Shown here: positions 26,522 to 34,116 of the stretch, one piece after another
Numbering within the stretch: position 1 is the stretch's first letter
Layout: each line of letters opens with the position of its first letter
Assembly: GCA_963738185.1 (NCBI GenBank)
Contig: CAVTVA010000002.1
Coordinates: forward strand, 246,120-310,119
DNA from: AP-15 sp963738185
Lineage (GTDB): Bacteria > Pseudomonadota > Alphaproteobacteria > ATCC43930 > CGMCC-115725
Reading direction: 5' to 3'
DNA: 64,000 nt
Notes under the pieces: model-generated
Database searches by the model: none
The model's input: the letters and a program-made list of their open reading frames with translations, nothing else
What the model was told of the DNA's origin: nothing
Made by a program: the position numbers and the translations under genes

Positions 26522-27286
26522 TCAGAACAGCGCGCGGTGCAGCATGTCGAGGCCGGCCCAAGCGAGGGTGCACAGAACCGCGACACGGAACAGGGCGGGC
26601 GGGACGTGGCCGCGCAGCCAGCGGCCGAGCGGCATCCCGAGCTGGATCGGGATGATCGCCGCGGCCGAGATCACGAGATCTGGTCCGGTCAGCGCCCCCG
26701 AGCCGCCAAGCGACAGCACTAGGGTGAGCGTCGCCGTCAAGGCGAGGATCGCCATGTGCTTGACAAAGGTGTCGGGATCGACGCCGAGCCCGATCTGATA
26801 GGCGATCAGCGGCGGCCCGAACATCGCCGACATGCCGCCGAGCAGCCCGGCCACGAGCCCGACCAGCGGGCTCGCCCAGCGCTCGGCGCCGCGGCGGATG
26901 CGGAACCGCGGCATAAACCCGAGCATCGCAGCAAACAGCACGAACGCGGCGCCAACCACGATGTCGAGGGCGTGCGGGTTGACACTGATCAATAGATGCG
27001 CGCCGATCACCGTGCCCAATGCCAACGTCGCGAGGATCGGCCACAGCCGCCGCAATGCAGCCTTGGTCCCGCCGGCTTCCAAGGTCTGCCGGATATTGGC
27101 CGCCAGCATCGGCAGGGTCAGCAGCGCGACGGCGACCGGCAGCGCCAGAAACTGCGCCATCAATGGAACCAGCACCAGCGACACCCCGACGCCGAGCGCG
27201 CCTTTGACCGCGCCGCCGATCACCAGAACCAGGATAAGCCCGGCATCGGCTGGTGCCGGCAGGTCGAGGAGCGTGCGCGTCAGCAT
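26522..27286 (-). CDS. TauE/SafE-family membrane transporter
   Basis: A 254-residue hydrophobic protein with about eight membrane segments, starting MLTRTLLDLPAPADAGLILV at 27286. It has the family's two inverted halves with Gly-rich starts (IGGAVKGALGVGVSLVLVPL and LVAGLLGGMSAMFGPPLI). Members export sulfite, sulfonates or other organic anions. The start lies 17 bases after the stop of the 5-formyl-THF cyclo-ligase, so they are cotranscribed, though no functional link is obvious. A longer start at 27322 would overlap that gene. Substrate unknown. Sulfite-related function would suit the sulfite-oxidase-fold protein at 4.5 kb, but they are far apart. Confidence 0.8.
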   Translation of the reverse strand: MLTRTLLDLPAPADAGLILVLVIGGAVKGALGVGVSLVLVPLMAQFLALPVAVALLTLPMLAANIRQTLEAGGTKAALRRLWPILATLALGTVIGAHLLISVNPHALDIVVGAAFVLFAAMLGFMPRFRIRRGAERWASPLVGLVAGLLGGMSAMFGPPLIAYQIGLGVDPDTFVKHMAILALTATLTLVLSLGGSGALTGPDLVISAAAIIPIQLGMPLGRWLRGHVPPALFRVAVLCTLAWAGLDMLHRALF

Positions 27287-27303
27287 CGCTGCGGCCGGCC
27301 GGC

Positions 27304-27876
27304 TCAGCGCCGGCGCAGGCACGCCTCGGTGACGATCAGATCCATCGGAATATCGTGCGGCTGCGGGAGGATCGTCTCGATCAGCGACGCTTCGAACCCG
27401 ACGCCGATCGCTAACGGCCGCGGCGCCAATGCCGCCAAGGTGCGGTCGAAATAGCCGCCGCCATAGCCGAGCCGATAGCAGTCCCGGTCAAAGCCGACCA
27501 GCGGCGCCAGCACCGCCTGCGGCACGACGAGATCCCGCCGCTCGGGGATTGGGATGTTCCACACCCCATCCACCAGCGGCTCGCCCGGCCGCCAGGCGCG
27601 GTATTCGAGCGGGCCTTTTTTGTCGATGACCGCCGGTAATGCCGCGGCAGAACCGGCGGCGATCAGCCAATCGATCAGCGGGCGCGGGTCGAACTCGGCC
27701 CGAAATGGCCAATAGGCGCCGAGCGTGATCCCCGGCCGGTCCGCCAGGATAGTGCGGAGCCGCTCCTCGATCGCGCTGCCCCATTCGCGGCGCAACGCCG
27801 GTGCTGCGCCCGTGCGGGCGGCCAGCAAGCGCTGCCGCTCACCGCGCCGCCAGCTCTTTACCTCGGCCGGATTCAT
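27304..27876 (-). CDS. 5-formyltetrahydrofolate cyclo-ligase
   Basis: The start MNPAEVKSWRRGERQRLLAAR (27876) gives 190 residues, the usual size. The family signature LVPLVGFDRDCYRLGYGGGYFDR is present as LAPLVGFDRDCYRLGYGGGY, with the ATP/folate-binding Gly-rich loop. An N-terminal Arg/Lys-rich helix and GAYWPFRAEFDPRPLI fit substrate binding. The enzyme converts 5-formyl-THF to 5,10-methenyl-THF with ATP, returning stored formyl-folate to the one-carbon pool. It lies near fhs, which makes 10-formyl-THF. The same region in many bacteria has zapA-ssrS-fau, but no 6S RNA was recognised here. Confidence 0.9.
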   Translation of the reverse strand: MNPAEVKSWRRGERQRLLAARTGAAPALRREWGSAIEERLRTILADRPGITLGAYWPFRAEFDPRPLIDWLIAAGSAAALPAVIDKKGPLEYRAWRPGEPLVDGVWNIPIPERRDLVVPQAVLAPLVGFDRDCYRLGYGGGYFDRTLAALAPRPLAIGVGFEASLIETILPQPHDIPMDLIVTEACLRRR

Positions 27877-27942
27877 CCGGCCTCCGCCGTTATGCCAAAC
27901 CGGCATCGACACTCCCGAGAGGCGATCATGGCTGAGAGGCCG

Positions 27943-28371
27943 TCAATCCGGGATCAGGCCCAGCACGTCTTCGCCCTCGTGCAGGCGCTCGGCCAGTGCT
28001 GTGTGGAACTCCCGCAGCCAAGCCACTATCTCCTCCGGGCTTTTCATCGGGCGCGCGCCCTCGTAACCGTCGGCGATATCATCCATGATCAGGCGCATGT
28101 TGCGAAGCTCGACCCCGCCGAACGGATAATCGAACAAGTAGTCAAAGTAGAACTTGAACGATCCGGTTCGGTTGCTTGGCTTGAAGCGCAGCCTTTCGAT
28201 CTTCCGCAGCCAAGTACGCAGTTCTCTCCGGAAATGCTGGCGCAGGTCCGGTGCAAAATCGAAGCCGACCAGCTTGACCAGATGCTCGTTGATCGGGTCG
28301 TACAAGCCCAGAAGGACCTGCTCGACCGCCTTGCGCGGGAGGGCCATCGTGGCCGTTTCGTCGAGCTGCAT
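27943..28371 (-). CDS. Conserved hypothetical protein, tandem paralogue 1 (142 aa)
   Basis: This soluble 142-residue protein aligns without gaps to the product of 28641-29069, about 60% identical by eye. Shared blocks are HLVKLVGFDF, SFKFYFD.LFDYPFGGVE and WLREFH..LAERLHEGEDVL.LIP. The many aromatic and acidic residues suggest a helical globular protein. The start MQLDETATMALPRKAVEQVL is at 28371. Upstream lies a remnant of the 3' end of fhs, showing that a block containing the end of fhs and this gene was duplicated in tandem. No family name recognised; the position after fhs hints at a folate or formate link but proves nothing. Confidence 0.75.
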   Translation of the reverse strand: MQLDETATMALPRKAVEQVLLGLYDPINEHLVKLVGFDFAPDLRQHFRRELRTWLRKIERLRFKPSNRTGSFKFYFDYLFDYPFGGVELRNMRLIMDDIADGYEGARPMKSPEEIVAWLREFHTALAERLHEGEDVLGLIPD

Positions 28372-28400
28372 AATATGCTTCCTGGGTCTCCCGCCCCCAA

Positions 28401-28562
28401 TCAGAACAGGCCGGTGATGCGGTCTTCGGCATCGGCCTCGATCGAGTTCGTTGCCGGCACCCGCGGCAGGCCGGGCATTGTCATGATCTCGCCGCAGATC
28501 GTGACCACAAACTCGGCCCCCGCCGACAGCCGCACCTCGCGCACGCCGACGATATGGCCGCT
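28401..28562 (-). pseudogene. Duplicated 3' end of fhs (53 codons)
   Basis: SGHIVGVREVRLSAGAEFVV through RITGLF plus stop repeats the C-terminus of formate-tetrahydrofolate ligase (29090-29251) with about five changes in 53 residues. Upstream of 28563 the similarity stops abruptly. The fragment lacks the P-loop and everything else of the enzyme, so it is a relic of a tandem duplication with a unit of about 690-698 bases. Confidence 0.85.
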
Positions 28563-28640
28563 CCGCGCCATAGCTTCACCGCATCCCGATCCATCTTGCG
28601 CTGTCGCGATCACCCATCGAAATGCCCGCCACCGCATGCG

Positions 28641-29069
28641 TTATTCCGGGATCAGGTCGAGCACATCCTCGCCCTCGTGCAGGCGCTCGGCCAGGTGCAA
28701 GTGGAATTCCCTCAGCCATTCAACCATCTCCGCCGGCTGCCTGACGGGTCGCGCGTTTTCGTATTCGTTGGCGATCAGCGCCATCATGCTCTTCATGTTT
28801 TGTGTTTCGACCCCTCCGAATGGGTAATCAAATAGCAGGTCGAAGTAGAATTTGAACGAGGCGGGTCGAGCGTTGGGCTTGAGCCGCAATGCCTGCAATT
28901 CGCTGAGCCAGGTCCTGACCTCGTGCTGGAAATGGCGGCGAGTTTCCGGCGGAAAATCGAAGCCGACCAGCTTGACTAGGTGACGGTTGAGCGGGTTCGA
29001 CAGCCCGAGAACGATCTGCTCGACGAGCTTGCGCGGGTACGCCACGACAGTCGCGTCGGCGAGCGTCAT
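28641..29069 (-). CDS. Conserved hypothetical protein, tandem paralogue 2 (142 aa)
   Basis: The start MTLADATVVAYPRKLVEQIV (29069) lies 20 bases after the fhs stop, so it is in the fhs transcript. Its length equals paralogue 1 exactly. Conserved blocks shared by the two copies (HLVKLVGFDF, FDYPFGGVE, RLHEGEDVL) must be the functional core. No signal peptide, membrane segment or metal-binding Cys/His cluster is visible. A longer open frame upstream is only overlap with fhs. Unknown function. Confidence 0.78.
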   Translation of the reverse strand: MTLADATVVAYPRKLVEQIVLGLSNPLNRHLVKLVGFDFPPETRRHFQHEVRTWLSELQALRLKPNARPASFKFYFDLLFDYPFGGVETQNMKSMMALIANEYENARPVRQPAEMVEWLREFHLHLAERLHEGEDVLDLIPE

Positions 29070-29089
29070 CGGCAGCGCTCCTTCCCGGC

Positions 29090-30793
29090 TCAGAACAGGC
29101 CGGTGATCCGCCCCTCGGCGTCGACCTCGATCGAGTTCGCTGCCGGCACCCGCGGCAGGCCCGGCATGGTCATGATCTCGCCGCAGATCGCGACCACGAA
29201 CTCGGCGCCCGCCGACAGCCGCACCTCGCGCACGCCGACAACATGGCCGCTCGGCGCGCCCTTGGCGCTGGGGTCGGTCGAAAAGCTGTATTGCGTCTTG
29301 GCAATGCACACCGGGAACTTGCCGTAGCCGAGATCCTGCCACTGCGCCAATTGGTCGCGGACCGATTTGTCGGCCTCGATGTCGTCGGCGCCATAGAGCC
29401 GCTGAGCGATCGTGCGGATCTTGTCCAACAGCGGCATCTCGTCGGGATAAAGCAGGCGCAGCTTGGCGGCGCCGCTTTCGGCGAGATCGACGACCGCGCG
29501 CGCCAGATCGACCGCCCCCTCGCCGCCCTGCGCCCAATGGTCGGCGATGATGCATTTGACGCCCTCGGCCGCGCACAGCTCCTGCAGCTTTTTGTGCTCC
29601 GCGGCAGTATCGGCGCTGAAGCGATTGACCGACACCACCGCCGGCACGCCGAATTGCTTCAGATTGGCGAGGTGACGCTGGAGGTTGGAAAAACCCTTCT
29701 CGATCGCGCCCACATTCTCTTCGCGCAGCGCGTTGAGGGCGATCCCGCCATGCATCTTCAAGGCTCGGATCGTCGCCACCACCACTGCCGCCGCCGGCCG
29801 CAACCCGGTCTTGCGGCACTTGATGTCGAAAAACTTCTCGGCCCCGAGATCGGCGCCGAACCCGGCCTCGGTGACGACGTAATCGGCGAGCTTCAGGGCC
29901 GAGGTGGTGGCGATCACCGAGTTGCAGCCATGCGCGATGTTGGCGAACGGGCCGCCATGGATAAAGACCGGGTTGTGCTCAATCGTCTGCACCAGGTTGG
30001 GCTCGATCGCATCCTTCAACAGCGCGGTCATTGAGCCCGCCGCTTTGATGTCGGCGGACGTCACCGGCTTGCGCTCGCGGGTCTGGCCGACGACGATATT
30101 ACCGAGCCGACGCTGCAGATCGTGCAGGTCGCTGGCCAGCGCGAATGTCGCCATCACCTGCGAGGCGGCGGTGATGTCGAACCCGTCCTCGCGCGGAAAG
30201 CCGTTGGCGACGCCGCCTAATGAGTTGACGATCGAGCGCAGCGCGCGGTCGTTCATGTCGATCGCCCGGCGCCAGGTAACCCGGCGCGGGTCGATGGGCG
30301 GCTCGAGCCCATAATAGATGTGGTTGTCGACCATCGCGGCGAGCAGGTTGTTGGCGGCGCCGATCGCATGCAGGTCGCCGGTAAAGTGGAGGTTGATGTC
30401 CTCCATCGGCACCACCTGGGCGTAGCCGCCGCCGGCGGCACCCCCCTTCATGCCAAAGCACGGGCCCATGCTCGCCTCGCGCAGGCACAGCATCGCTTTT
30501 TTGCCGATCAGGTTCAGCGCGTCGCCAAGCCCGACGGTGGTCGTCGTCTTGCCCTCGCCGGCCGGGGTCGGGGTGATCGCGGTGACGAGGATCAGCTTGG
30601 CGTTCGGCCGGTCCGGCAGCGAGCGGATATAGTCGAGCGCGATCTTGGCCTTGTACTTGCCGTATGGCGACACCGCGTCGTCCGGGATGCCGAGCTTCTC
30701 GCCGGCGATCTCGCCGATCGGCCGCATCGCCGCTTCCTGGGCGATCTCGATATTGGATTTCGGGTTCCTGTGTTGCTCGTCTCCGCGGGCCAC
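29090..30793 (-). CDS. fhs: Formate-tetrahydrofolate ligase
   Basis: The 567-residue product begins MARGDEQHRNPKSNIEIAQE, like other FTHFS proteins. The ATP P-loop is TPTPAGEGKTTTTVGLGDAL. Other family blocks are REASMGPCFGMKGGAAGGGYAQVVPMEDINLHFTGD (substrate entrance) and ...FVIHGGPFANIAHGCNS-like FIHGGPFANIAHGCNSV. The enzyme makes 10-formyl-THF from formate, ATP and THF in the cytoplasm. With 5-FCL downstream and formyl-CoA-related enzymes in the window it could assimilate formate released from formyl-CoA. The frame is intact. A small gene follows 20 bases later, and the gene's own 3' end is duplicated downstream of that. Confidence 0.95.
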   Translation of the reverse strand: MARGDEQHRNPKSNIEIAQEAAMRPIGEIAGEKLGIPDDAVSPYGKYKAKIALDYIRSLPDRPNAKLILVTAITPTPAGEGKTTTTVGLGDALNLIGKKAMLCLREASMGPCFGMKGGAAGGGYAQVVPMEDINLHFTGDLHAIGAANNLLAAMVDNHIYYGLEPPIDPRRVTWRRAIDMNDRALRSIVNSLGGVANGFPREDGFDITAASQVMATFALASDLHDLQRRLGNIVVGQTRERKPVTSADIKAAGSMTALLKDAIEPNLVQTIEHNPVFIHGGPFANIAHGCNSVIATTSALKLADYVVTEAGFGADLGAEKFFDIKCRKTGLRPAAAVVVATIRALKMHGGIALNALREENVGAIEKGFSNLQRHLANLKQFGVPAVVSVNRFSADTAAEHKKLQELCAAEGVKCIIADHWAQGGEGAVDLARAVVDLAESGAAKLRLLYPDEMPLLDKIRTIAQRLYGADDIEADKSVRDQLAQWQDLGYGKFPVCIAKTQYSFSTDPSAKGAPSGHVVGVREVRLSAGAEFVVAICGEIMTMPGLPRVPAANSIEVDAEGRITGLF

Positions 30794-30938
30794 GCCGTTT
30801 CTCCCTCGCTGAATGCTGGGGCGGTCTTAGTCCCTTCGGGCCGACAGGCGCAACCGTTTGCGCGGCGGCGGCGATCGGGCGACTCCGGCTGGAGGCGAAG
30901 TCGCAGCGTCTCGCGAACCCAAGCTTGCGCGACAATGA

Positions 30939-31436
30939 TTATTTGAGCGTGGCGACGCCGGCCTTGGCCACTTGGCCGTCCTGCGTTCCGGTGCCGCCGC
31001 TGGCGCCGATCGCGCCCACGACCTTGCCGCCGGCAACGAGCGGCAGCCCGCCTTCGTTCGCCACCGCCCCGTGCAAGGTCAGCAGGCTGGTCCCCCCTTT
31101 GTCGAGCGCGTCCCCGAACACTTTGGTCGGCCGGCGGAACAGTGCGGCAGATCGCGCCTTGTCGATCGCGACTTGGATCGAGCCGATCTGGGCATTGTCT
31201 TCGCGCTCGAAATAGATCAGCTCGCCATCGGGATCGACGATCGCAATGACGTAAGGGGTGGTCGTGATCTTCGCGGCCTCGGCGACGGCTACGTCGGCCG
31301 CCTTTTTGGCTGCGTCGAGCCCGATCGGCATGCCATACGACATCACCGCCTGCGCCCGAGCGGAAATGCCCCAGCCCGAAATCGCCAGCGCCCCCAGAAT
31401 TGCCGGCGCCAGGGCCAGCGATGCAATCCGCGACAT
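30939..31436 (-). CDS. GlcG/HbpS-like (DUF336) exported protein
   Basis: The start MSRIASLALAPAILGALAIS (31436) carries a signal peptide ending near SARAQAV. The mature part has the GlcG/HbpS fold: MPIGLDAAKKAADVAVAEA, VIAIVDPDGELIYFEREDNA, AIDKARSAALFRRPTKVF and a Gly-rich VVGAIGASGGTGTQDGQVAKAG end. Members bind heme or degradation products, and several accompany glycolate or aromatic catabolism. It is on the fhs strand but 145 bases upstream of fhs. Ligand unknown. Confidence 0.8.
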   Translation of the reverse strand: MSRIASLALAPAILGALAISGWGISARAQAVMSYGMPIGLDAAKKAADVAVAEAAKITTTPYVIAIVDPDGELIYFEREDNAQIGSIQVAIDKARSAALFRRPTKVFGDALDKGGTSLLTLHGAVANEGGLPLVAGGKVVGAIGASGGTGTQDGQVAKAGVATLK

Positions 31437-31689
31437 CAGATTCCCCCCTCCAAAACGGCACGAGCCACCGCGCAACCCACGGCCTCGCTCGCCATCAAAC
31501 CGCTGCGGGCCACCTATACCTAGCCGATCAGCGGCGCACCAGCAGTGCAGCCTTTGGGAGATGCGCGCAAGCTTGGTCAGGGCGGCGGCAGGGGATATCT
31601 CCCGCAGCGCCGATGCCCAAAGCGAACGATCAGGACGAGGGATCGCGAAATTGCGCTATGATCGGCCGTCGCTGCGACGGAGGACGCCG

Positions 31690-32091
31690 ATGACGGCCAC
31701 CACGCCCTTTCTAAAACAGGCGGAAACGCTGGGTCCACTCGCCTCGCGCTATGTCGAGGTCGAGGATCTGCCGTGGAAGCCGACCCCGTGCCCGGGGATC
31801 GATATGAAAGTGCTGCTCGAAGACCCTGAGAGCGGGCTGATGACCGCGCTGTTCCGCTGGCAGGCGGGCGCCGAGCTCGCCTTGCACGAGCATGTCGAGG
31901 TCGAGCAGACCTTTGTCCTCGAGGGCAGCCTCGTCGATGACGAGGGCGAGGTGCGCGCCGGCAATTATGTCTGGCGCCCGAAGGGCAACCGCCATCTGGC
32001 GCGCTCGCCGAAAGGTGCCTTGGTGCTGTCGTTTTTTCTAAAGCCGAACAAGTTTCTCGCCGGCGCAGCAACGGGGCAGCAGCTGCGCTGA
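31690..32091 (+). CDS. Cupin-domain protein (ChrR-like)
   Basis: The 133-residue product is a single cupin barrel: motif 1 is ELALHEHVEVEQTFVLEGSLVD with His-x-His and Glu metal ligands, and motif 2 is NYVWRPKGNRHLARS with His. The spacing fits the ChrR/anti-ECF-sigma cupin and acetylacetone-cleaving-like families. No zinc-binding N-terminal anti-sigma domain is present. The ATG at 31690 was chosen because upstream codons show no protein-like composition. It probably binds a divalent metal; role unknown. It precedes the amine-oxidase gene by 65 bases. Confidence 0.8.
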   Translation: MTATTPFLKQAETLGPLASRYVEVEDLPWKPTPCPGIDMKVLLEDPESGLMTALFRWQAGAELALHEHVEVEQTFVLEGSLVDDEGEVRAGNYVWRPKGNRHLARSPKGALVLSFFLKPNKFLAGAATGQQLR

Positions 32092-32156
32092 CGAGCGCTT
32101 TTCCGTTGTCGCCAACCCGCGATGCCGCAACCCAAATTTGCTGGGGCTAGGCGTCG

Positions 32157-33407
32157 GTGACCGGTCTTCCCGCCGAAGTCGATATCGCGGTCGTCGGCGC
32201 CGGGGCGTCCGGGATCGGCGCTGCGCGGCGTCTCGTCGCGGCCGGCACGCAGCGGGTGCTGGTGCTGGAGGCGCGCGACCGCGTCGGCGGCCGGGTCCAC
32301 ACAGTGGCGCCGGCCGGGTTCGCCCTCGATCGCGGCGCCGAATGGCTGCACTCGGCCGACCGCAACCCGCTGTCGCCGATCGCCCAGGAGCTCGGCTTTT
32401 CGGTGCAGCGCCGGCCGCCCGAATGGACCAGCCGGCTGTCGCGCAGCGGCGAGACCGCCGCGGCCGAGGCCGATTGGCTCGCCACCCGCGAGGCGCAGGC
32501 CCAGGCGCGCCGCGAGGCGGCGTCGGAGCCGCAGGACCGGTCGCTGGCAACACTGCTCTCGCCTGGGGGCCGCTGGAACCAGCTGCTCGACGCCTCCAGC
32601 ACCTGGGGGAACGGCGCCGAGCTCGACCGTGTCTCGGTCAAGGACTATGTCCGTTACGAGGACAGCGGCGCCAACTGGCGGCTGGTCGAAGGCTACGGCC
32701 GGCTGTTCGAGAGATTGGCTGAGGGGCTGCCGGTGGCGCTGGCGACCCCGGTGTCGCGGATCGACCATCGCGGGCGGGCGATAAGGCTCGACACCGCTCA
32801 TGGCACGCTGGCCGCGGCGCGGGTCATCGTCACGGTGCCGACCTCGATCCTCGCCGCCGAGGCGATCCGCTTCGACCCGCCGCTGCCCGAAAAGCTCGCC
32901 GCCGCGGCCGGCCTGCCGCTCGGCGTTGACGACAAGCTCTTTATCTCCCTCGAAGGCGAGCTGCCGGGGCTCGGCCACGACGGGTATCTGGTCGGCTCGA
33001 CCACCCGGCGCGAGACGATGACCTATCAGATCCGGCCGCTTGGCCGGCCGGCGATCTATTGCTTTTTTGGCGGCCGTTTCGCCGCGGCGATGGAGTGCGA
33101 AGGCGCGGCGGCGATGTTCGCCTTTGCCGCGGACGAATTGGCCAACCTGCTCGGCAGCGACATCCGCCGCCGCATCGCGCCGCTGGCCGCGACCGGCTGG
33201 CTCGCCGATCCCTGGTCGCGCGGCTCCTACTCCTACGGCATGCCCGGTCATGCCGGCGACCGCGCGGCGCTGGCCGCGCCGGTTGACGACCGGCTGTTTT
33301 TCGCCGGCGAGGCTACTTCACCGAATTTTTTCTCGACCGCGCACGGCGCCTATCTGAGCGGGCTCGCCGCCGCCGACGCTACCCTCGCCAGCCTCTCCGG
33401 CGCTTAG
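32157..33407 (+). CDS. FAD-dependent amine oxidase family protein
   Basis: The GTG start at 32157 gives 416 residues. The N-terminal dinucleotide-binding motif is IAVVGAGASGIGAARRLVAAG, followed by VLEARDRVGGRVHT, the amine-oxidase GG motif. The C-terminal FAD-binding end reads RLFFAGEATSPNFFSTAHGAYLSG, typical of flavin monoamine and polyamine oxidases. EWLH in GAEWLHSADRNPL also fits the family. The enzyme probably oxidises an amine in the cytoplasm or periplasm, but no signal peptide is seen. It converges on the histidine phosphatase, and the two stop codons overlap (33404-33407). Substrate unknown. Confidence 0.85.
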   Translation: MTGLPAEVDIAVVGAGASGIGAARRLVAAGTQRVLVLEARDRVGGRVHTVAPAGFALDRGAEWLHSADRNPLSPIAQELGFSVQRRPPEWTSRLSRSGETAAAEADWLATREAQAQARREAASEPQDRSLATLLSPGGRWNQLLDASSTWGNGAELDRVSVKDYVRYEDSGANWRLVEGYGRLFERLAEGLPVALATPVSRIDHRGRAIRLDTAHGTLAAARVIVTVPTSILAAEAIRFDPPLPEKLAAAAGLPLGVDDKLFISLEGELPGLGHDGYLVGSTTRRETMTYQIRPLGRPAIYCFFGGRFAAAMECEGAAAMFAFAADELANLLGSDIRRRIAPLAATGWLADPWSRGSYSYGMPGHAGDRAALAAPVDDRLFFAGEATSPNFFSTAHGAYLSGLAAADATLASLSGA

Positions 33408-34009
33408 CCCGTAGGCGCCAGCCGCGGCCGCTCGTTGAGCGCCGGAACACGGATGCCGAAATCGTCGATGCGGATCGTGCTGAGCGAGGCGAGACCGATT
33501 TCCAGCCGGGCATAAAGATCGAGCGGCATGCCCAGCGCGAACAACAGCGCCGCGCGGATCACGTCGCCATGGCTGACGATTGCGACATTGCCCTCGGGGT
33601 GCAAGCGGCGCAGCTCGAACAGGGCGCCGACCACCCGCTCCTGGACCTGGCGCCAGCTCTCGCCGCCGGGGATCGCGGCAATGCTGCGGCAGTTCTGCCA
33701 GGCGATCCAGCGCGGGTCCGCCCGGACCTGGTCAAAGGTCAGCCCGGTCCATTCGCCAAAATCGAGCTCGATCAGATCGTCGCGAAATGCGATCGGCAGA
33801 TCGAGCCGGGCGGCGAGGATCTCGGCGGTTTCCCTGGTGCGCTGCAACGGGCTCGCATAGAGCGCCGCGATGTTCTCGCCGGCGAGCCGGTCGGCGACCA
33901 GCGCGATCTCGGCACGCCCCCGCTCGGACAACCCGATGCCCGAAGTGCGGCCGTTGATGCGCCCAAAAACGGCCGGCTCGCCATGCCGCACCAGATGAAA
34001 CACCGTCAT
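33404..34009 (-). CDS. Histidine phosphatase family protein
   Basis: The start MTVFHLVRHGEPAV (34009) carries the RHG motif with the phosphorylated His. Further motifs are SPLQRTRETAEILAARL, ELDFGEWTGLTFD and the second catalytic His in AIVSHGDVIRAAL. The 201-residue length and the FGEW motif place it with the CobC/PhoE/GpmB-like branch; MSMEG4193-type phosphatases are similar. Substrate not predictable. It is divergent from the GH13 gene, with 107 bases between starts. Confidence 0.85.
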   Translation of the reverse strand: MTVFHLVRHGEPAVFGRINGRTSGIGLSERGRAEIALVADRLAGENIAALYASPLQRTRETAEILAARLDLPIAFRDDLIELDFGEWTGLTFDQVRADPRWIAWQNCRSIAAIPGGESWRQVQERVVGALFELRRLHPEGNVAIVSHGDVIRAALLFALGMPLDLYARLEIGLASLSTIRIDDFGIRVPALNERPRLAPTG

Positions 34010-34116
34010 CGCGTCTGCCCCTGTGCGTCGGAGCACCCCCCAATCAACCAGCTCCGTGTCATTGGGCGTAATCTAGGGCAGGATCGGGCGGACGGGAAAG
34101 CGCTCCGGAGACCGAG

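Larger units (their letters stand above)
27943..29251 (-). repeat. Tandem duplication: fhs tail + small gene, two units
   Basis: Unit A is the true fhs end (29090-29251) and the gene at 28641-29069; unit B is the fhs relic (28401-28562) and the gene at 27943-28371. The offsets are 689 and 698 bases. The coding status differs between parts: both small genes are intact, whereas only one fhs tail belongs to a complete gene. Confidence 0.85.

Noticed and set aside
27877..27942. 6S RNA near the 5-formyl-THF cyclo-ligase gene
   Set aside because: The gap on the 5' side is only 66 bases and cannot hold a 6S RNA; no suitable structure was seen nearby.
31965..33251. Minus-strand open frame of 428 codons opposite the amine oxidase
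   Set aside because: Shadow of the well-supported FAD enzyme; Arg/Gly/Ala-rich with no motif.
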